Assembly (NCBI GenBank): GCA_030834095.1
Contig: JAURGA010000013.1
Location: 1 to 37,265, forward strand
DNA: 37,265 nucleotides
Direction: 5' to 3'
DNA from: Candidatus Nanopelagicales bacterium
GTDB lineage: Bacteria; Actinomycetota; Actinomycetes; Nanopelagicales; Nanopelagicaceae
Positions 17,352 through 25,923 of this stretch are shown here, piece by piece. Each line of letters begins with the position of its first letter. Position 1 is the first letter of the stretch. Under the pieces are notes generated by a model. That model did no database searches and was not told where the DNA came from. It worked only from the letters and a program-made list of their open reading frames with translations. The translations under genes were made by a program, and so were the position numbers.

Positions 17352-17615
17352 CTATAGGTTCTTGTAGACGTCGTCTAATTTGATATTTCTAGCGATCATT
17401 AAAACTTGGAGATGGTAAATCAGTTGGCTTATCTCTAGCGCTAGTTCACTGTCACTCTGGTATTCGGCAGCTATCCAAACTTCGCCAGCTTCCTCGATTA
17501 TCTTCTTACCAATCGCATGAATTCCAGCGTCGAGCTCTCGAACTGTCCCTGAATCTTGTGGCCTTAATTGTGCGATCTGATTGAGTTCAACCCACAGCGA
17601 TTCAAAATTCTTCAT
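17352..17615 (-). CDS. hisE: Phosphoribosyl-ATP pyrophosphatase
   Basis: Converts phosphoribosyl-ATP to phosphoribosyl-AMP, step two of histidine synthesis. The 87-residue all-alpha MazG-like protein has [16 protein letters not shown], whose acidic residues bind magnesium, and [14 protein letters not shown]. It is a free-standing HisE, not fused to HisI, as in most actinobacteria. ATG 17615 has no Shine-Dalgarno but TAAAAT ends 6 bases before it. It lies 25 bases downstream of rpe and 12 bases upstream of hisG, an arrangement typical of actinobacteria. Confidence 0.94.
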   Translation of the reverse strand: MKNFESLWVELNQIAQLRPQDSGTVRELDAGIHAIGKKIIEEAGEVWIAAEYQSDSELALEISQLIYHLQVLMIARNIKLDDVYKNL

Positions 17616-17621
17616 GCTCGA

Positions 17622-17627
17622 ATTTTA
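17622..17627 (-). promoter_or_regulatory. Predicted -10 box of hisE, leaderless arrangement
   Basis: TAAAAT on the minus strand ends exactly 6 bases before ATG 17615. It would give hisE-hisG a transcript of their own within the long minus-strand block. Confidence 0.45.
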
Positions 17628-17640
17628 ACCTAGATGGAAG

Positions 17641-18309
17641 CTATCTTGCGCTTGATTTTAAGGCTAGCGCTCGCAATGCATCAACCATCGACCCCGGATT
17701 ATCTGAATTGAATACCGCACTTCCCGCTACAAAAGTATCTGCGCCAGATTCTGCAGCTTGAGCAATGGTCTCGAGCGAAACTCCCCCGTCAACTTGGAGC
17801 CAGATTTTTCCAAAGAATCGACTATCTATATCTTTTCTCGCTTGTTTCACCTTATCCATCATGTCGAGCATAAAACTCTGCCCGCCAAATCCTGGTTCAA
17901 CTGTCATTATCAACAGCATGTCTAGATGTTCCATCAATGAAGCGATCTCTTGGAAAGGTGTTGCAGGTTTCAAGGCAAGTCCAACCCTTGCACCTTCATC
18001 TTTAATCCTTGATATTGTCTGCATTGGATTTAAACTTGCCTCATAATGAAAAGTTACACTTGCGGAGCCAGCTTTCGCATAAAGATATGCCCGCTCATCA
18101 GGGTCAGCAATCATTAAATGGCTATCAACTGGGATAGGACATTCCTTAATTATTTTCTTACTCTGTTCGAAGGTGAAAGTGAAATTTGGAACAAATTCGT
18201 TGTCCATAACATCTAGATGCAAAAGATCCGATTGGCCAGAAATTCGAGCTATCTCGCTAGGTAAATTATCTCTATCGGCATTCAAGATGCTGGGGCAGAT
18301 TCGAATCAA
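17641..18309 (-). CDS. rpe: Ribulose-phosphate 3-epimerase
   Basis: Interconverts ribulose 5-phosphate and xylulose 5-phosphate in the pentose phosphate pathway; a TIM barrel of 222 residues. ICPSILNADRDNL, LLHLDVMDNEFVPNFTF (H31, D33), DSHLMIADP (H64), TVEPGFGGQSFM and QVDGGVSLET supply metal ligands, catalytic aspartates and the phosphate loop. The start is TTG 18309 with AGAGGGG upstream. It lies 49 bases after rsmB; that gap contains TTGAAT and an AATACT spaced 17 bases apart on the minus strand, a possible weak promoter. The neighbours rsmB upstream and his genes downstream are the usual actinobacterial order. Confidence 0.96.
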   Translation of the reverse strand: MIRICPSILNADRDNLPSEIARISGQSDLLHLDVMDNEFVPNFTFTFEQSKKIIKECPIPVDSHLMIADPDERAYLYAKAGSASVTFHYEASLNPMQTISRIKDEGARVGLALKPATPFQEIASLMEHLDMLLIMTVEPGFGGQSFMLDMMDKVKQARKDIDSRFFGKIWLQVDGGVSLETIAQAAESGADTFVAGSAVFNSDNPGSMVDALRALALKSSAR

Positions 18310-18358
18310 ATTGCACCCCTCTTAGTATTGGCTCTACGCAATCTTAATTCAACAGGTG

Positions 18359-19720
18359 TCAGGGCTTCTGAAGCAACGCCATAAACATTGAGTCTGAAGC
18401 ATCCAGGTGAGTCCAGAGTTGAAGAGAACCATCTGGATTAACCCCGGTGCTTCCGGCAGGTGAGAATTTTGCGATATCTAGAATTTTCAAATCTTTGTGT
18501 CGATATTTGGCATCCAGAACCTGACTCTTTGTTTCAGCCAACAAAGGTGAGCACGTAGCGAAACCAATGATGCCACCAGGATTCAACATTTCATAAGCTG
18601 AATCGATTAAGTCTCGCTGGAGTGGAAGTAATTCCTTTAAATCGTTTAAAGATCGGCGCCATCTAGCCTCTGGTCTCCGGCGTAAAGCTCCAAGACCCGA
18701 GCAAGGCGCATCAATAAGAATTCGATCGAATTTTTCGCCAAAACTCTCGAAGTCTCGACCATCTAAGGAAATCACTTTGCCCCTTGGAACAACTCTCGCA
18801 ACTAATTCAGCGCGATGTTCAGTTGGTTCATTCGCCAGGAAAGAATCACTCGGGTTCTCTGCCACTAACAAATTATGAAGAAGTGCGGCCTTACCACCTG
18901 GACCAGCGCAGAGATCCAACCATTTTGTAGCTTCGTCCCGCCTTGTCGCAAAGAAAATTTCAGCAATTAGTTGTGAGCCCATATCTTGAATTCCCGCACG
19001 CTTATCTTTAATTGCTGGATAGTCATTTGGACGTGCGTTCGATAAAACTGAAAAAGAGCCGATTGGAAGTTTTTCGCCACCAATATTTAAAATTTCTTCA
19101 ACGCTAGATTTACCAGGCCAAGCAACTATATGTGGAGCCACGGGAATATTATTTATGCGCAGTAATTCTTCAACCGAATCCCAATCCTTAAGCTGATCGA
19201 AGTAAGCGTTGATTATCCAGATGGGATGGGAGTGGAGAATAGATAATTTCTCAATAGCCGGGATCGAAGAATCGTTCGCTAGCACTTCATACACATCTAA
19301 ATCCGTCGAAATTGAACGCAATAAGGCATTTACATAACTTGCCTTCGATTCCCCTGCAACAGCCCTTGCAACCTCGACCGTCTCTCCAACTGCGGCATGA
19401 ATCGGAACCCGCATTTCAAAAATTTGGTGAACACCCATTCTTAAGAGATCGACAATTTTCTCATCGATTTCGTCGATAGGCCGATCGGCCTTCTTTGAAA
19501 TGGCAAAATCGTGTTTTCCTTGCATTCGTAGGGTTCCGTACGCAAGTTCAGTAACAAAAGATTTATCCCGTATATCTAAATCTGAATCTGAAAGCAGCTC
19601 AGGCAATCTAAGATTTGCATATGCACCACTGCGATTAACTTGACTTATCAAGTCATAGGCTAACAATCTTGCTTTGCCTGGTTTGGGTTTAGAGAAGGCC
19701 TTATTGTTCAAATTACTCAA
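18359..19720 (-). CDS. rsmB: 16S rRNA (cytosine(967)-C5)-methyltransferase
   Basis: Methylates C967 of 16S rRNA with S-adenosylmethionine. An N-terminal NusB-like RNA-binding domain (about 15-150: ARLLAYDLISQVNRSGAYAN, ELAYGTLR) precedes the methyltransferase domain with SAM loop LDLCAGPGGKAALL, DAPCSGLGALRRRPEARW and FATCSPLLAET, the last two holding the paired cysteines of this family. The start is uncertain: there is no ATG, and I favour TTG 19720, which overlaps the fmt stop by 8 bases (453 aa); TTG 19756 and TTG 19711 are alternatives. It is translated right after fmt, as in many bacteria. Confidence 0.93.
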   Translation of the reverse strand: MSNLNNKAFSKPKPGKARLLAYDLISQVNRSGAYANLRLPELLSDSDLDIRDKSFVTELAYGTLRMQGKHDFAISKKADRPIDEIDEKIVDLLRMGVHQIFEMRVPIHAAVGETVEVARAVAGESKASYVNALLRSISTDLDVYEVLANDSSIPAIEKLSILHSHPIWIINAYFDQLKDWDSVEELLRINNIPVAPHIVAWPGKSSVEEILNIGGEKLPIGSFSVLSNARPNDYPAIKDKRAGIQDMGSQLIAEIFFATRRDEATKWLDLCAGPGGKAALLHNLLVAENPSDSFLANEPTEHRAELVARVVPRGKVISLDGRDFESFGEKFDRILIDAPCSGLGALRRRPEARWRRSLNDLKELLPLQRDLIDSAYEMLNPGGIIGFATCSPLLAETKSQVLDAKYRHKDLKILDIAKFSPAGSTGVNPDGSLQLWTHLDASDSMFMALLQKP

Positions 19721-20630
19721 ATTTAGAACCTGAATCCAACCTTGCTCCTCTGGCAAAATCAGCTCCAGCCATGCGCTTCTTGCCCGATGGAGTTACTTCA
19801 GTTATTTCAACAACGCTATCCGAAGTTCTAACTAGAAGCTGATCACCGACAAGTTGGATGTCGCCAGGTGATTTTAGATCGTTGGCGATAAGAACTTCCT
19901 TCAAACCGTGAAGTGATATCCGCTCGCCATTAAACATGGACCAGATCCCAGGATTGTCAGAAAGTGCACGATCTTGGCGTAGGACTGTTTCTATCGGACT
20001 GTCCCAAACTATTCTCGCCATATCCTTTGAGATTTTTGGTGCCAGGGTCGCGCCAGATAGCGGTTGCGGTGTGGCTCTAGTCTTTCCAATTACCGAAATT
20101 AATTCCAGCAAGTCAGGTATCGCGAGTTCAGTAAGACGTTGTAGCAAGATTGGAGTTGTATCTTCATCAGAGATATTTACCTCTTTGGACAAATAGATGG
20201 GTCCGGTATCCATCCCCTTGTCCAACTTGAATATTGAAAACCCTGTACTGGTTTCACCATTCAAGATGGCCCACTGAACCGGGGCGGCTCCACGCAATTT
20301 AGGAAGCAATGAAAAATGCAAATTAATCCAACCAAATCTTGGGCCATGCAGCAGTTCGACTGGAATAATTCGCCCGTATGCGCAGGTAATAATTAACTGG
20401 GGTTGAGATGCGAGTAGATGGCGATTTAACTCCGAGGTATCTGCAGGCTTTGCAACTTCTAGACCTTTCTCCATTGCCCATTTAGCTAAATCATTGGGTT
20501 CTATTTTTTTACCACGACCAGTAGGTTTATCAGGATTGGTAATTATCGAACCGAGGGTGTGATCGCTCGCCAGAATAGCTTCAATTATTGGGATTGAGAT
20601 TAATGAAGATGATGCGATAGATAACTGCAT
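19713..20630 (-). CDS. fmt: Methionyl-tRNA formyltransferase
   Basis: Formylates initiator Met-tRNA using 10-formyltetrahydrofolate. GWINLHFSLLPKLRGAAPVQ contains catalytic N103 and H105, with D141 in KGMDTGPIY; NPDKPTGRG is also conserved, and the C-terminal OB-like domain binds tRNA. The N-terminus (MQLSIASSSLISIP) lacks the usual FAGTP loop, a small departure. It begins on the base after the def stop codon (...TAGATG...), so def and fmt are coupled, the normal pairing of adding and removing the formyl group. It overlaps rsmB at its 3' end. Confidence 0.95.
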   Translation of the reverse strand: MQLSIASSSLISIPIIEAILASDHTLGSIITNPDKPTGRGKKIEPNDLAKWAMEKGLEVAKPADTSELNRHLLASQPQLIITCAYGRIIPVELLHGPRFGWINLHFSLLPKLRGAAPVQWAILNGETSTGFSIFKLDKGMDTGPIYLSKEVNISDEDTTPILLQRLTELAIPDLLELISVIGKTRATPQPLSGATLAPKISKDMARIVWDSPIETVLRQDRALSDNPGIWSMFNGERISLHGLKEVLIANDLKSPGDIQLVGDQLLVRTSDSVVEITEVTPSGKKRMAGADFARGARLDSGSKFE

Positions 20631-21191
20631 CTATAGCGCCCGACCATTTGTCGGATGTGGACTGAGTTTGAATATAGGAGCCACTTGCTCAGGAGTTCGT
20701 TCACCGAACCAATCTGAATTTCGGATGTCAGCCATCGCCAGTTTCCGTTCCTCCAAGAGCAACCGATCGATGAAGACTATTCCATTGAGGTGATCGGTCT
20801 CGTGCTGTAAAACTCGCGCAAGGAGTTCAGTACCTTCAATAGTTACTGGTTCCCCATGCATATTGAAGCCCTTGGCTACTGCTCGGAAAGCGCGAGGTGT
20901 TTCATAGGTTAATCCCGGAAAGCTCAGGCAACCTTCTTCGCCATCTTGCAAATCTGCTGAAAGATCAAGAGTTGGATTGATTAAATGGCCATCACTTTCT
21001 TCAATATTCCATACGAAGACTTGTAACGAAACCCCGATTTGTGGAGCGGCTAGACCTGCGCCCGGAGCATCGAGCATCGTTTCGGTTAAATCTTTAACTA
21101 GATTTCGCAATTCCTTATCGAATGTTGTGACCGGACTCGCAGGAGTGGTTAATACCGGATCACCAAACAATCTTATTTCTTGAATTGACAC
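20631..21191 (-). CDS. def: Peptide deformylase
   Basis: Removes the formyl group from nascent proteins. The three family motifs are present: GAGLAAPQIG, EEGCLSFPG (metal ligand C) and QHETDHLNG (two histidine ligands and catalytic E). The 186-residue length is normal. GTG 21191 has no real Shine-Dalgarno, but TAGAAT ends 6 bases upstream, pointing to an independent leaderless transcript within the block. fmt follows with no gap; priA is 33 bases upstream. Confidence 0.96.
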   Translation of the reverse strand: MSIQEIRLFGDPVLTTPASPVTTFDKELRNLVKDLTETMLDAPGAGLAAPQIGVSLQVFVWNIEESDGHLINPTLDLSADLQDGEEGCLSFPGLTYETPRAFRAVAKGFNMHGEPVTIEGTELLARVLQHETDHLNGIVFIDRLLLEERKLAMADIRNSDWFGERTPEQVAPIFKLSPHPTNGRAL

Positions 21192-21197
21192 CTGAGA

Positions 21198-21203
21198 ATT
21201 CTA
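21198..21203 (-). promoter_or_regulatory. Predicted -10 box of def, leaderless arrangement
   Basis: TAGAAT on the minus strand ends exactly 6 bases before GTG 21191; a second overlapping TAGAAT lies 5 bases further upstream. Confidence 0.45.
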
Positions 21204-21224
21204 TTCTACGTTCAATCCAATTGC

Positions 21225-23096
21225 CTAAATTGAAAATGGGTCCATACGAAGTTGCAAGGGTGGAAGGCCCTTGATTCCTCGATAACGGGCTAAATCTCTG
21301 AAAAATTCCGAGAATTCTTGGGACCGAGCTATCTCACTTCGAATTATCAATTTTGATTTACCTTTATTTTCTGCCGTTCCATCACCTTTCTCTAGCACAG
21401 CAAGCGCAGAAAAAAGTTTATTGTCTTCCAAACTTCTAGCTAGTTGTCTAATTGCTGATGTGTCGCCTTGAAGTATTGCGATACGACAATAGGGTGGGAG
21501 ATTCAAGCTCTCTCGCTCTTTTATTTCAATCAGAGAATTAGCATAAGCATCATTTCTTAACAATCCTTGTGATAGCAAGTTATCACTACTGAGATCTAAA
21601 TACATGACTGAATCATTCAGATCCGCCACACGACCTCGGTTCTCGAATATCACTCTCCTGGCGTTCTCTAAGCTACGCAGATCAACGCGATTACTCAGAT
21701 TTTCAAGAGAACGCAGGATAACGGTATTGAAATCACCTAGCGGCTCACATCCGTAACTAGCCAGAACTAAAACGTTCTCTTTCAATTCAGATATGTCGTC
21801 AACCCTAGAACCACCTTTACTTAATATCACGCGATATCCAGGAACAGCCTTCGCGATCTCATCAGCTATCCGCGAAGAGCCCTTAGAGATTGATCTAATC
21901 GTCTTACCATCGCACCATGAACAAGCGAAATCTTTAGAGGTCTTCTCGCAGATTGCGCAGGTCAGGAGCGAACTCTTGCTCGGCAAAAACATTTTTCCGC
22001 CACATTCACAACGAGCCTGATTGCGACATTTCTGACAGGCAATTGCATTTATGTAACCTGTCTCGGCCATAACAACTAGAACATTTCCTTTTTTTAGTCC
22101 GGATTTCATCAGAGCAATATCTGACACGCTAGAGTTTGAAAAATGAATTGCCGTCTTAGATTTTGATGAAGTCTTCTCAGATTTCTTCGATTTTAGCCAC
22201 CCTAGCTCGGCCAGTCTTATCACTTCCAAACTTGGGCTAGCACCTATGAAATGGAGCGAGAATTCACCGCTGCGCAGCATCGCTATATCTCTAACATTCC
22301 AACTTGGAAATCGTCTCTCGTACATGGATTCATCGCCGTCATTAAAGATCAAAATTGTCGAATTCGGCACCAATGGGGTGAAGATTGAGCCCCGGTTCCC
22401 CACTATTAACTTTGATCGCAGAAACCTTGCATTTAAATAATTCTTATACCGATCGGATTTTGAACTATCTGAAGTTAATAGAACTGGTTCGGTATCAAAA
22501 TCAAAGGTGAGTAATTGTTTGATATCTCGCTCATCCGGGACAATTACAAGTAGCTGTTCATCTAACCTTAGTTTTCCAAGAATCTGATTTATCGTTCTTG
22601 GAAGATCCTCAAATCTTTTAGTCACAGATACTTGATGCTCTAGTTTCGGTTTGATGTCACTAATTTGTGGAATTGCTTGACCTAGAAATTCCGACTCAAC
22701 AGAAGCTGCTCGAGCGGGAATTGCGCTTCTAATAACGTCCCATGGCTTGCACGCGTAACGCTCGCAAGTGAGATTTACGATCTCTATCAGCTCTTCGGTT
22801 AGAAGTGGAATCGGTGAAATAACCTTGCTTAGAGCTTTCAGCGACTTTGAATCTAGAAGAGAAGGTTCTCTAGATTGGACATAACCCATAACTTCTTCCC
22901 TGCCGAATGGAATCTTTACAAATACGCCAAGTTGAACTTGGTCAGAAAGAACTTCCGGGACTAGGTAATCATAAGTATCTGGTAGATGAAAAACTCCAGT
23001 ATCCACACAAACTTGAACGATTGGATTCTCTGAGGCAACGGTTACTTTCTTTGGTGCCCGTTGCGCCTTCAAACGCAGTGGCTTTACCTGCGTCAC
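21225..23096 (-). CDS. priA: PriA-like primosome protein without helicase motifs
   Basis: A 623-residue homologue of the replication-restart protein PriA. The N-terminal DNA-binding domain (VCVDTGVFHLPDTYDYLVPE, GVFVKIPFGREE) and the zinc region with eight cysteines (C354, C357, C363, C365, C380, C383, C392, C395) are kept. The ATPase is not: the Walker A GxGKT expected near residues 170-185 is absent, and the DEEH box reads FNDGDES (251-257). Loss of these residues is known for actinobacterial PriA proteins, so this is probably a structural primosome factor, not a pseudogene; the frame is intact. GTG 23096 follows AGGT. metK ends 6 bases upstream. Confidence 0.88.
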   Translation of the reverse strand: MTQVKPLRLKAQRAPKKVTVASENPIVQVCVDTGVFHLPDTYDYLVPEVLSDQVQLGVFVKIPFGREEVMGYVQSREPSLLDSKSLKALSKVISPIPLLTEELIEIVNLTCERYACKPWDVIRSAIPARAASVESEFLGQAIPQISDIKPKLEHQVSVTKRFEDLPRTINQILGKLRLDEQLLVIVPDERDIKQLLTFDFDTEPVLLTSDSSKSDRYKNYLNARFLRSKLIVGNRGSIFTPLVPNSTILIFNDGDESMYERRFPSWNVRDIAMLRSGEFSLHFIGASPSLEVIRLAELGWLKSKKSEKTSSKSKTAIHFSNSSVSDIALMKSGLKKGNVLVVMAETGYINAIACQKCRNQARCECGGKMFLPSKSSLLTCAICEKTSKDFACSWCDGKTIRSISKGSSRIADEIAKAVPGYRVILSKGGSRVDDISELKENVLVLASYGCEPLGDFNTVILRSLENLSNRVDLRSLENARRVIFENRGRVADLNDSVMYLDLSSDNLLSQGLLRNDAYANSLIEIKERESLNLPPYCRIAILQGDTSAIRQLARSLEDNKLFSALAVLEKGDGTAENKGKSKLIIRSEIARSQEFSEFFRDLARYRGIKGLPPLQLRMDPFSI

Positions 23097-23102
23097 TTAC
23101 AT

Positions 23103-24296
23103 TTACCTAGAAGCTGCTTCTTTGAGTGCCGCTGCGCGATCGGTCTTCTCCCAAGTGAAGTTTGCGAGTTCGCGACCAAAGTGACCATAAGATGCTGTTG
23201 CTGAATAAATCGGACGAAGCAAATCCAGGTCACGAATAATTGCAGCAGGCCGCAGATCAAATGTAGCCATAACTGCATCAACAATCTTATTAGGTGCAAC
23301 TTTTTCGGTTCCGAAAGTTTCTATGAACAGTCCAACTGGCTGTGCTTTACCAATTGCATAAGCAACCTGAACCTCACAACGCGAAGCGAGTCCAGCTGCG
23401 ACAACATTCTTCGCAATCCAGCGCATTGCATAAGCGGCGCTGCGATCAACTTTGGATGGATCTTTTCCAGAGAAAGCCCCGCCACCATGACGGGCCATTC
23501 CACCATAAGTATCAACGATAATCTTGCGACCAGTTAAGCCAGCATCTCCCATTGGTCCACCGATAACGAAACGACCTGTTGGGTTGATGAGGATTCGAAC
23601 ATCTGAAGTATCTATCTTTAAGTCGCTAATAATCGGATCGACGACCAACTTCTTTAGATCTGGAGCCAATGTTTTTTCGAGATCGACAGAAGGTGCGTGT
23701 TGGGTAGAGATAACGATTGTGTTCAGTGCAACGGCGCGATCGCCGTCGTACTCAATTGTTACTTGGGTTTTTCCATCTGGGCGCAGATAATCAACTTTTC
23801 CAGCTTTACGAACCGCTGAAAGTTGAAGCGCGAGTTTGTGAGCTAAAGAAATTGGCAGAGGCATAAGCTCTGGGGTGTCATCACATGCATAACCAAACAT
23901 CAAGCCTTGGTCTCCTGCGCCTTGCAGATCTAGTGGATCTGCCGACGAAGAGATTCGCTTTTCAAATGCTGAATCTACGCCTTGAGCAATGTCGCTAGAT
24001 TGTTGGCCAATCGATAGTGAAACGCCACATGAGTTTCCATCGAAACCTTTTTCTGAAGAGTCATACCCGATATTCAAAACCGTGTCACGCACAATCGTCA
24101 TAACATCGGCGTAGCCATTAGTTGTTACTTCCCCTGCAACATGCACCTGCCCGGTTGTAATAAGTGTTTCAACTGCCACACGGCTCTTTGCATCTTGAGA
24201 AAGTAGTGAATCGAGAATCGCATCAGAAATCTGATCTGCCATCTTATCTGGGTGGCCTTCGGTTACTGATTCTGAAGTGAATAGTCGTTTAGTCAT
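23103..24296 (-). CDS. metK: S-adenosylmethionine synthetase
   Basis: Makes S-adenosylmethionine from methionine and [22 protein letters not shown] (catalytic H in GHPDK), [10 protein letters not shown] (methionine-binding loop), [14 protein letters not shown] and the phosphate-binding loop [19 protein letters not shown] are intact over 397 residues. It begins 4 bases after coaBC with AAGGT as ribosome-binding site; there is no room for a SAM riboswitch. Its product feeds TrmI, RsmB and the reactivation of MetH encoded in this window. Confidence 0.98.
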   Translation of the reverse strand: MTKRLFTSESVTEGHPDKMADQISDAILDSLLSQDAKSRVAVETLITTGQVHVAGEVTTNGYADVMTIVRDTVLNIGYDSSEKGFDGNSCGVSLSIGQQSSDIAQGVDSAFEKRISSSADPLDLQGAGDQGLMFGYACDDTPELMPLPISLAHKLALQLSAVRKAGKVDYLRPDGKTQVTIEYDGDRAVALNTIVISTQHAPSVDLEKTLAPDLKKLVVDPIISDLKIDTSDVRILINPTGRFVIGGPMGDAGLTGRKIIVDTYGGMARHGGGAFSGKDPSKVDRSAAYAMRWIAKNVVAAGLASRCEVQVAYAIGKAQPVGLFIETFGTEKVAPNKIVDAVMATFDLRPAAIIRDLDLLRPIYSATASYGHFGRELANFTWEKTDRAAALKEAASR

Positions 24297-24300
24297 TGGG

Positions 24301-25500
24301 TTACCTTAACTTATTGAGAGCTCGATCTAGTAATAGATCGGCTAGCGTGTCCTTTGATTGGTTCTTACATTCAATACTTTCGCCATTGCTATCTATCAGA
24401 AGTCCAGCAGTTTCATCAGCGCCGAAGATCGCGCCTTCGCCAACATTATTTAGGTAGATTAAATCTGAACCTTTATGTTTCATCTTTGCCTTAGCAGCTT
24501 CGACCCTTTCGCTATTTAGGGGCAACGTTTCTGCAGCAAACGCTACAAGCACTTGATTGCCAGAACGCTTCTTCGAAATATTTGCGAGCAAGTCTGGATT
24601 GGCCTCTAGTTCAATGTTTTGATAATTGCTCTTCTTTATCTTGTCTGAAGAAAAACTCTTAGGTCTTGCATCTGCAACTGCCGCTGCCATAATCAGGATT
24701 TCACATGTCGAAAATTCTTTGTCGAGAGCATCTGCCATCTGTGCAGTCGACGAAACGCTAATCGTTCTGACACCAGGCAAATCATCAAGGCTCGAATTTG
24801 CTGCAATCAAAACAACATCTGCGCCTCGGTTCCTGGCAGCTTTTGCTACCGCATAACCTTGCTTGCCCGTTGAATGGTTAGCGATGAATCTCACCGGATC
24901 AATTGCTTCTCTGGTTCCGCCAGCAGTTACCAGAACCTTTCTTCCAAGAAGATCGGAGTTAATTTTCGCGAACTCTGAAATCTCAGTGATTATTCGTGAC
25001 ACCTCTGGATACCGGCCGACTCCGAAATCTTCACCAGTCATACGACCTTCATCTGGTTCGATCACTAAAAGACCGCGCCTGCGAAGTGTTGCGACATTCT
25101 CTTGATTTGCGGCGCTTAACCACATTTCAGGATGCATCGCTGGAACCAGAACTATCGGACAAGTCGCCGCACTAATAACATTTGTAAGCAAATCATCTGC
25201 AAGGCCGTTAGATATCTTTGCAATTAAGTCGGCAGTTGCTGGGGCGACGACTATTAAATTTGCTTCGCGCGCCTTCTTTATATGAGGAACCTCATGCACG
25301 TTGTTCCAGAGATTTTCATCAACGCTGCGACCCGATAGCGCTTCCCAAGTCGCTGAACCTACGAAGTTCAAGCTTGCCCGAGTTGGGATAACTGAAACCC
25401 CGAAACCTACGTCTTGCAACCTTCGTAACAGCTCAGCAGATTTGTAAGTCGAAATTCCACCGCCCACCCCAAGGATTATTTCCCTACCCAGGAGTGTCAT
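24301..25500 (-). CDS. coaBC: Bifunctional phosphopantothenoylcysteine decarboxylase / synthetase
   Basis: Carries out two coenzyme A steps: joining cysteine to 4'-phosphopantothenate (CoaB) and decarboxylating the product (CoaC). Residues about 1-185 are the flavoprotein CoaC half, with [22 protein letters not shown] (active-site H), [11 protein letters not shown] and PAMHPEMW. The usual ACGD loop reads [16 protein letters not shown] without a cysteine; as far as I recall, actinobacterial CoaBC shares this form. Residues about 190-399 are CoaB, with [28 protein letters not shown] and AAAVADARP. It starts 26 bases after rpoZ with an AAAGGT site and leads directly into metK. Confidence 0.96.
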   Translation of the reverse strand: MTLLGREIILGVGGGISTYKSAELLRRLQDVGFGVSVIPTRASLNFVGSATWEALSGRSVDENLWNNVHEVPHIKKAREANLIVVAPATADLIAKISNGLADDLLTNVISAATCPIVLVPAMHPEMWLSAANQENVATLRRRGLLVIEPDEGRMTGEDFGVGRYPEVSRIITEISEFAKINSDLLGRKVLVTAGGTREAIDPVRFIANHSTGKQGYAVAKAARNRGADVVLIAANSSLDDLPGVRTISVSSTAQMADALDKEFSTCEILIMAAAVADARPKSFSSDKIKKSNYQNIELEANPDLLANISKKRSGNQVLVAFAAETLPLNSERVEAAKAKMKHKGSDLIYLNNVGEGAIFGADETAGLLIDSNGESIECKNQSKDTLADLLLDRALNKLR

Positions 25501-25526
25501 TTTTTAGACCTTTAAATTACGAAGAT

Positions 25527-25805
25527 TTATTCGGCAACGCTTGCTTCAGGAGCGACTGGCTCCAAATTTTCAATAGTTAGAAGACCCTCGTTGATCTCGC
25601 GAAGAGCGATAGAAAGTGGCTTCTCGTGAACATAGGTTTCAACAAGTGGGCCAACATATTCAAGTAGACCTTCGCCAAGTTGTGAATAGTACGCATTGAT
25701 TTGGCGGGCACGCTTAGCTGCATATAGAACCAAGCTGTATTTTGAACCAGCTGCATCCAATAGTTGGTCGATTGGTGGGTTTGTAATGCCATCCATTGTT
25801 GTCAT
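25527..25805 (-). CDS. rpoZ: RNA polymerase omega subunit
   Basis: A 92-residue omega subunit, which helps assemble RNA polymerase. [27 protein letters not shown] holds the family core (DxLL, SKYxLVxxAAKRAR); I quote it in part as [27 protein letters not shown] segment and an acidic C-terminus follow. ATG 25805 has a good GGAAGG site. Its 118-base upstream gap contains a 16-base tandem repeat and a candidate promoter, so rpoZ may be transcribed separately from gmk, which it follows in the usual actinobacterial order. Confidence 0.96.
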   Translation of the reverse strand: MTTMDGITNPPIDQLLDAAGSKYSLVLYAAKRARQINAYYSQLGEGLLEYVGPLVETYVHEKPLSIALREINEGLLTIENLEPVAPEASVAE

Positions 25806-25820
25806 GATGTGCCTTCCGTT

Positions 25821-25862
25821 AGTAATTCAAGAATCTAGTAATTCAAGAATCTAGTAATTCAA
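25821..25862. repeat. 16-base tandem repeat in the rpoZ leader
   Basis: AGTAATTCAAGAATCT occurs at 25821-25836 and 25837-25852, followed by a 10-base partial copy (25853-25862), between the rpoZ candidate promoter and its start codon. A perfect 12-base palindrome TATAGATCTATA lies next to it at 25876-25887. There are no spacers, so it is not a CRISPR array. Confidence 0.9.
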
Positions 25863-25888
25863 ATTCGATTCGCTATATAGATCTATAC

Positions 25889-25917
25889 AGATTAGGTCTA
25901 TATTTTGGTAGAAACAA
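25889..25917 (-). promoter_or_regulatory. Candidate rpoZ promoter
   Basis: On the minus strand TTGTTT (25912-25917), a 17-base spacer and TAATCT (25889-25894). Transcription would start inside the palindrome at 25876-25887 and yield a leader of about 75 bases carrying the tandem repeat. Confidence 0.45.
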
Positions 25918-25923
25918 AGAAGA

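Noticed and set aside
24301-25500. CoaC active-site cysteine apparently missing as a sign of inactivation
   Set aside because: The replaced loop [13 protein letters not shown] and the AMH form of the PxMNxxMW motif look like the normal actinobacterial version, as far as I recall, and the rest of the enzyme is intact.
25821-25862. Start of a CRISPR array
   Set aside because: The units are directly adjacent with no spacers and no cas genes are present.
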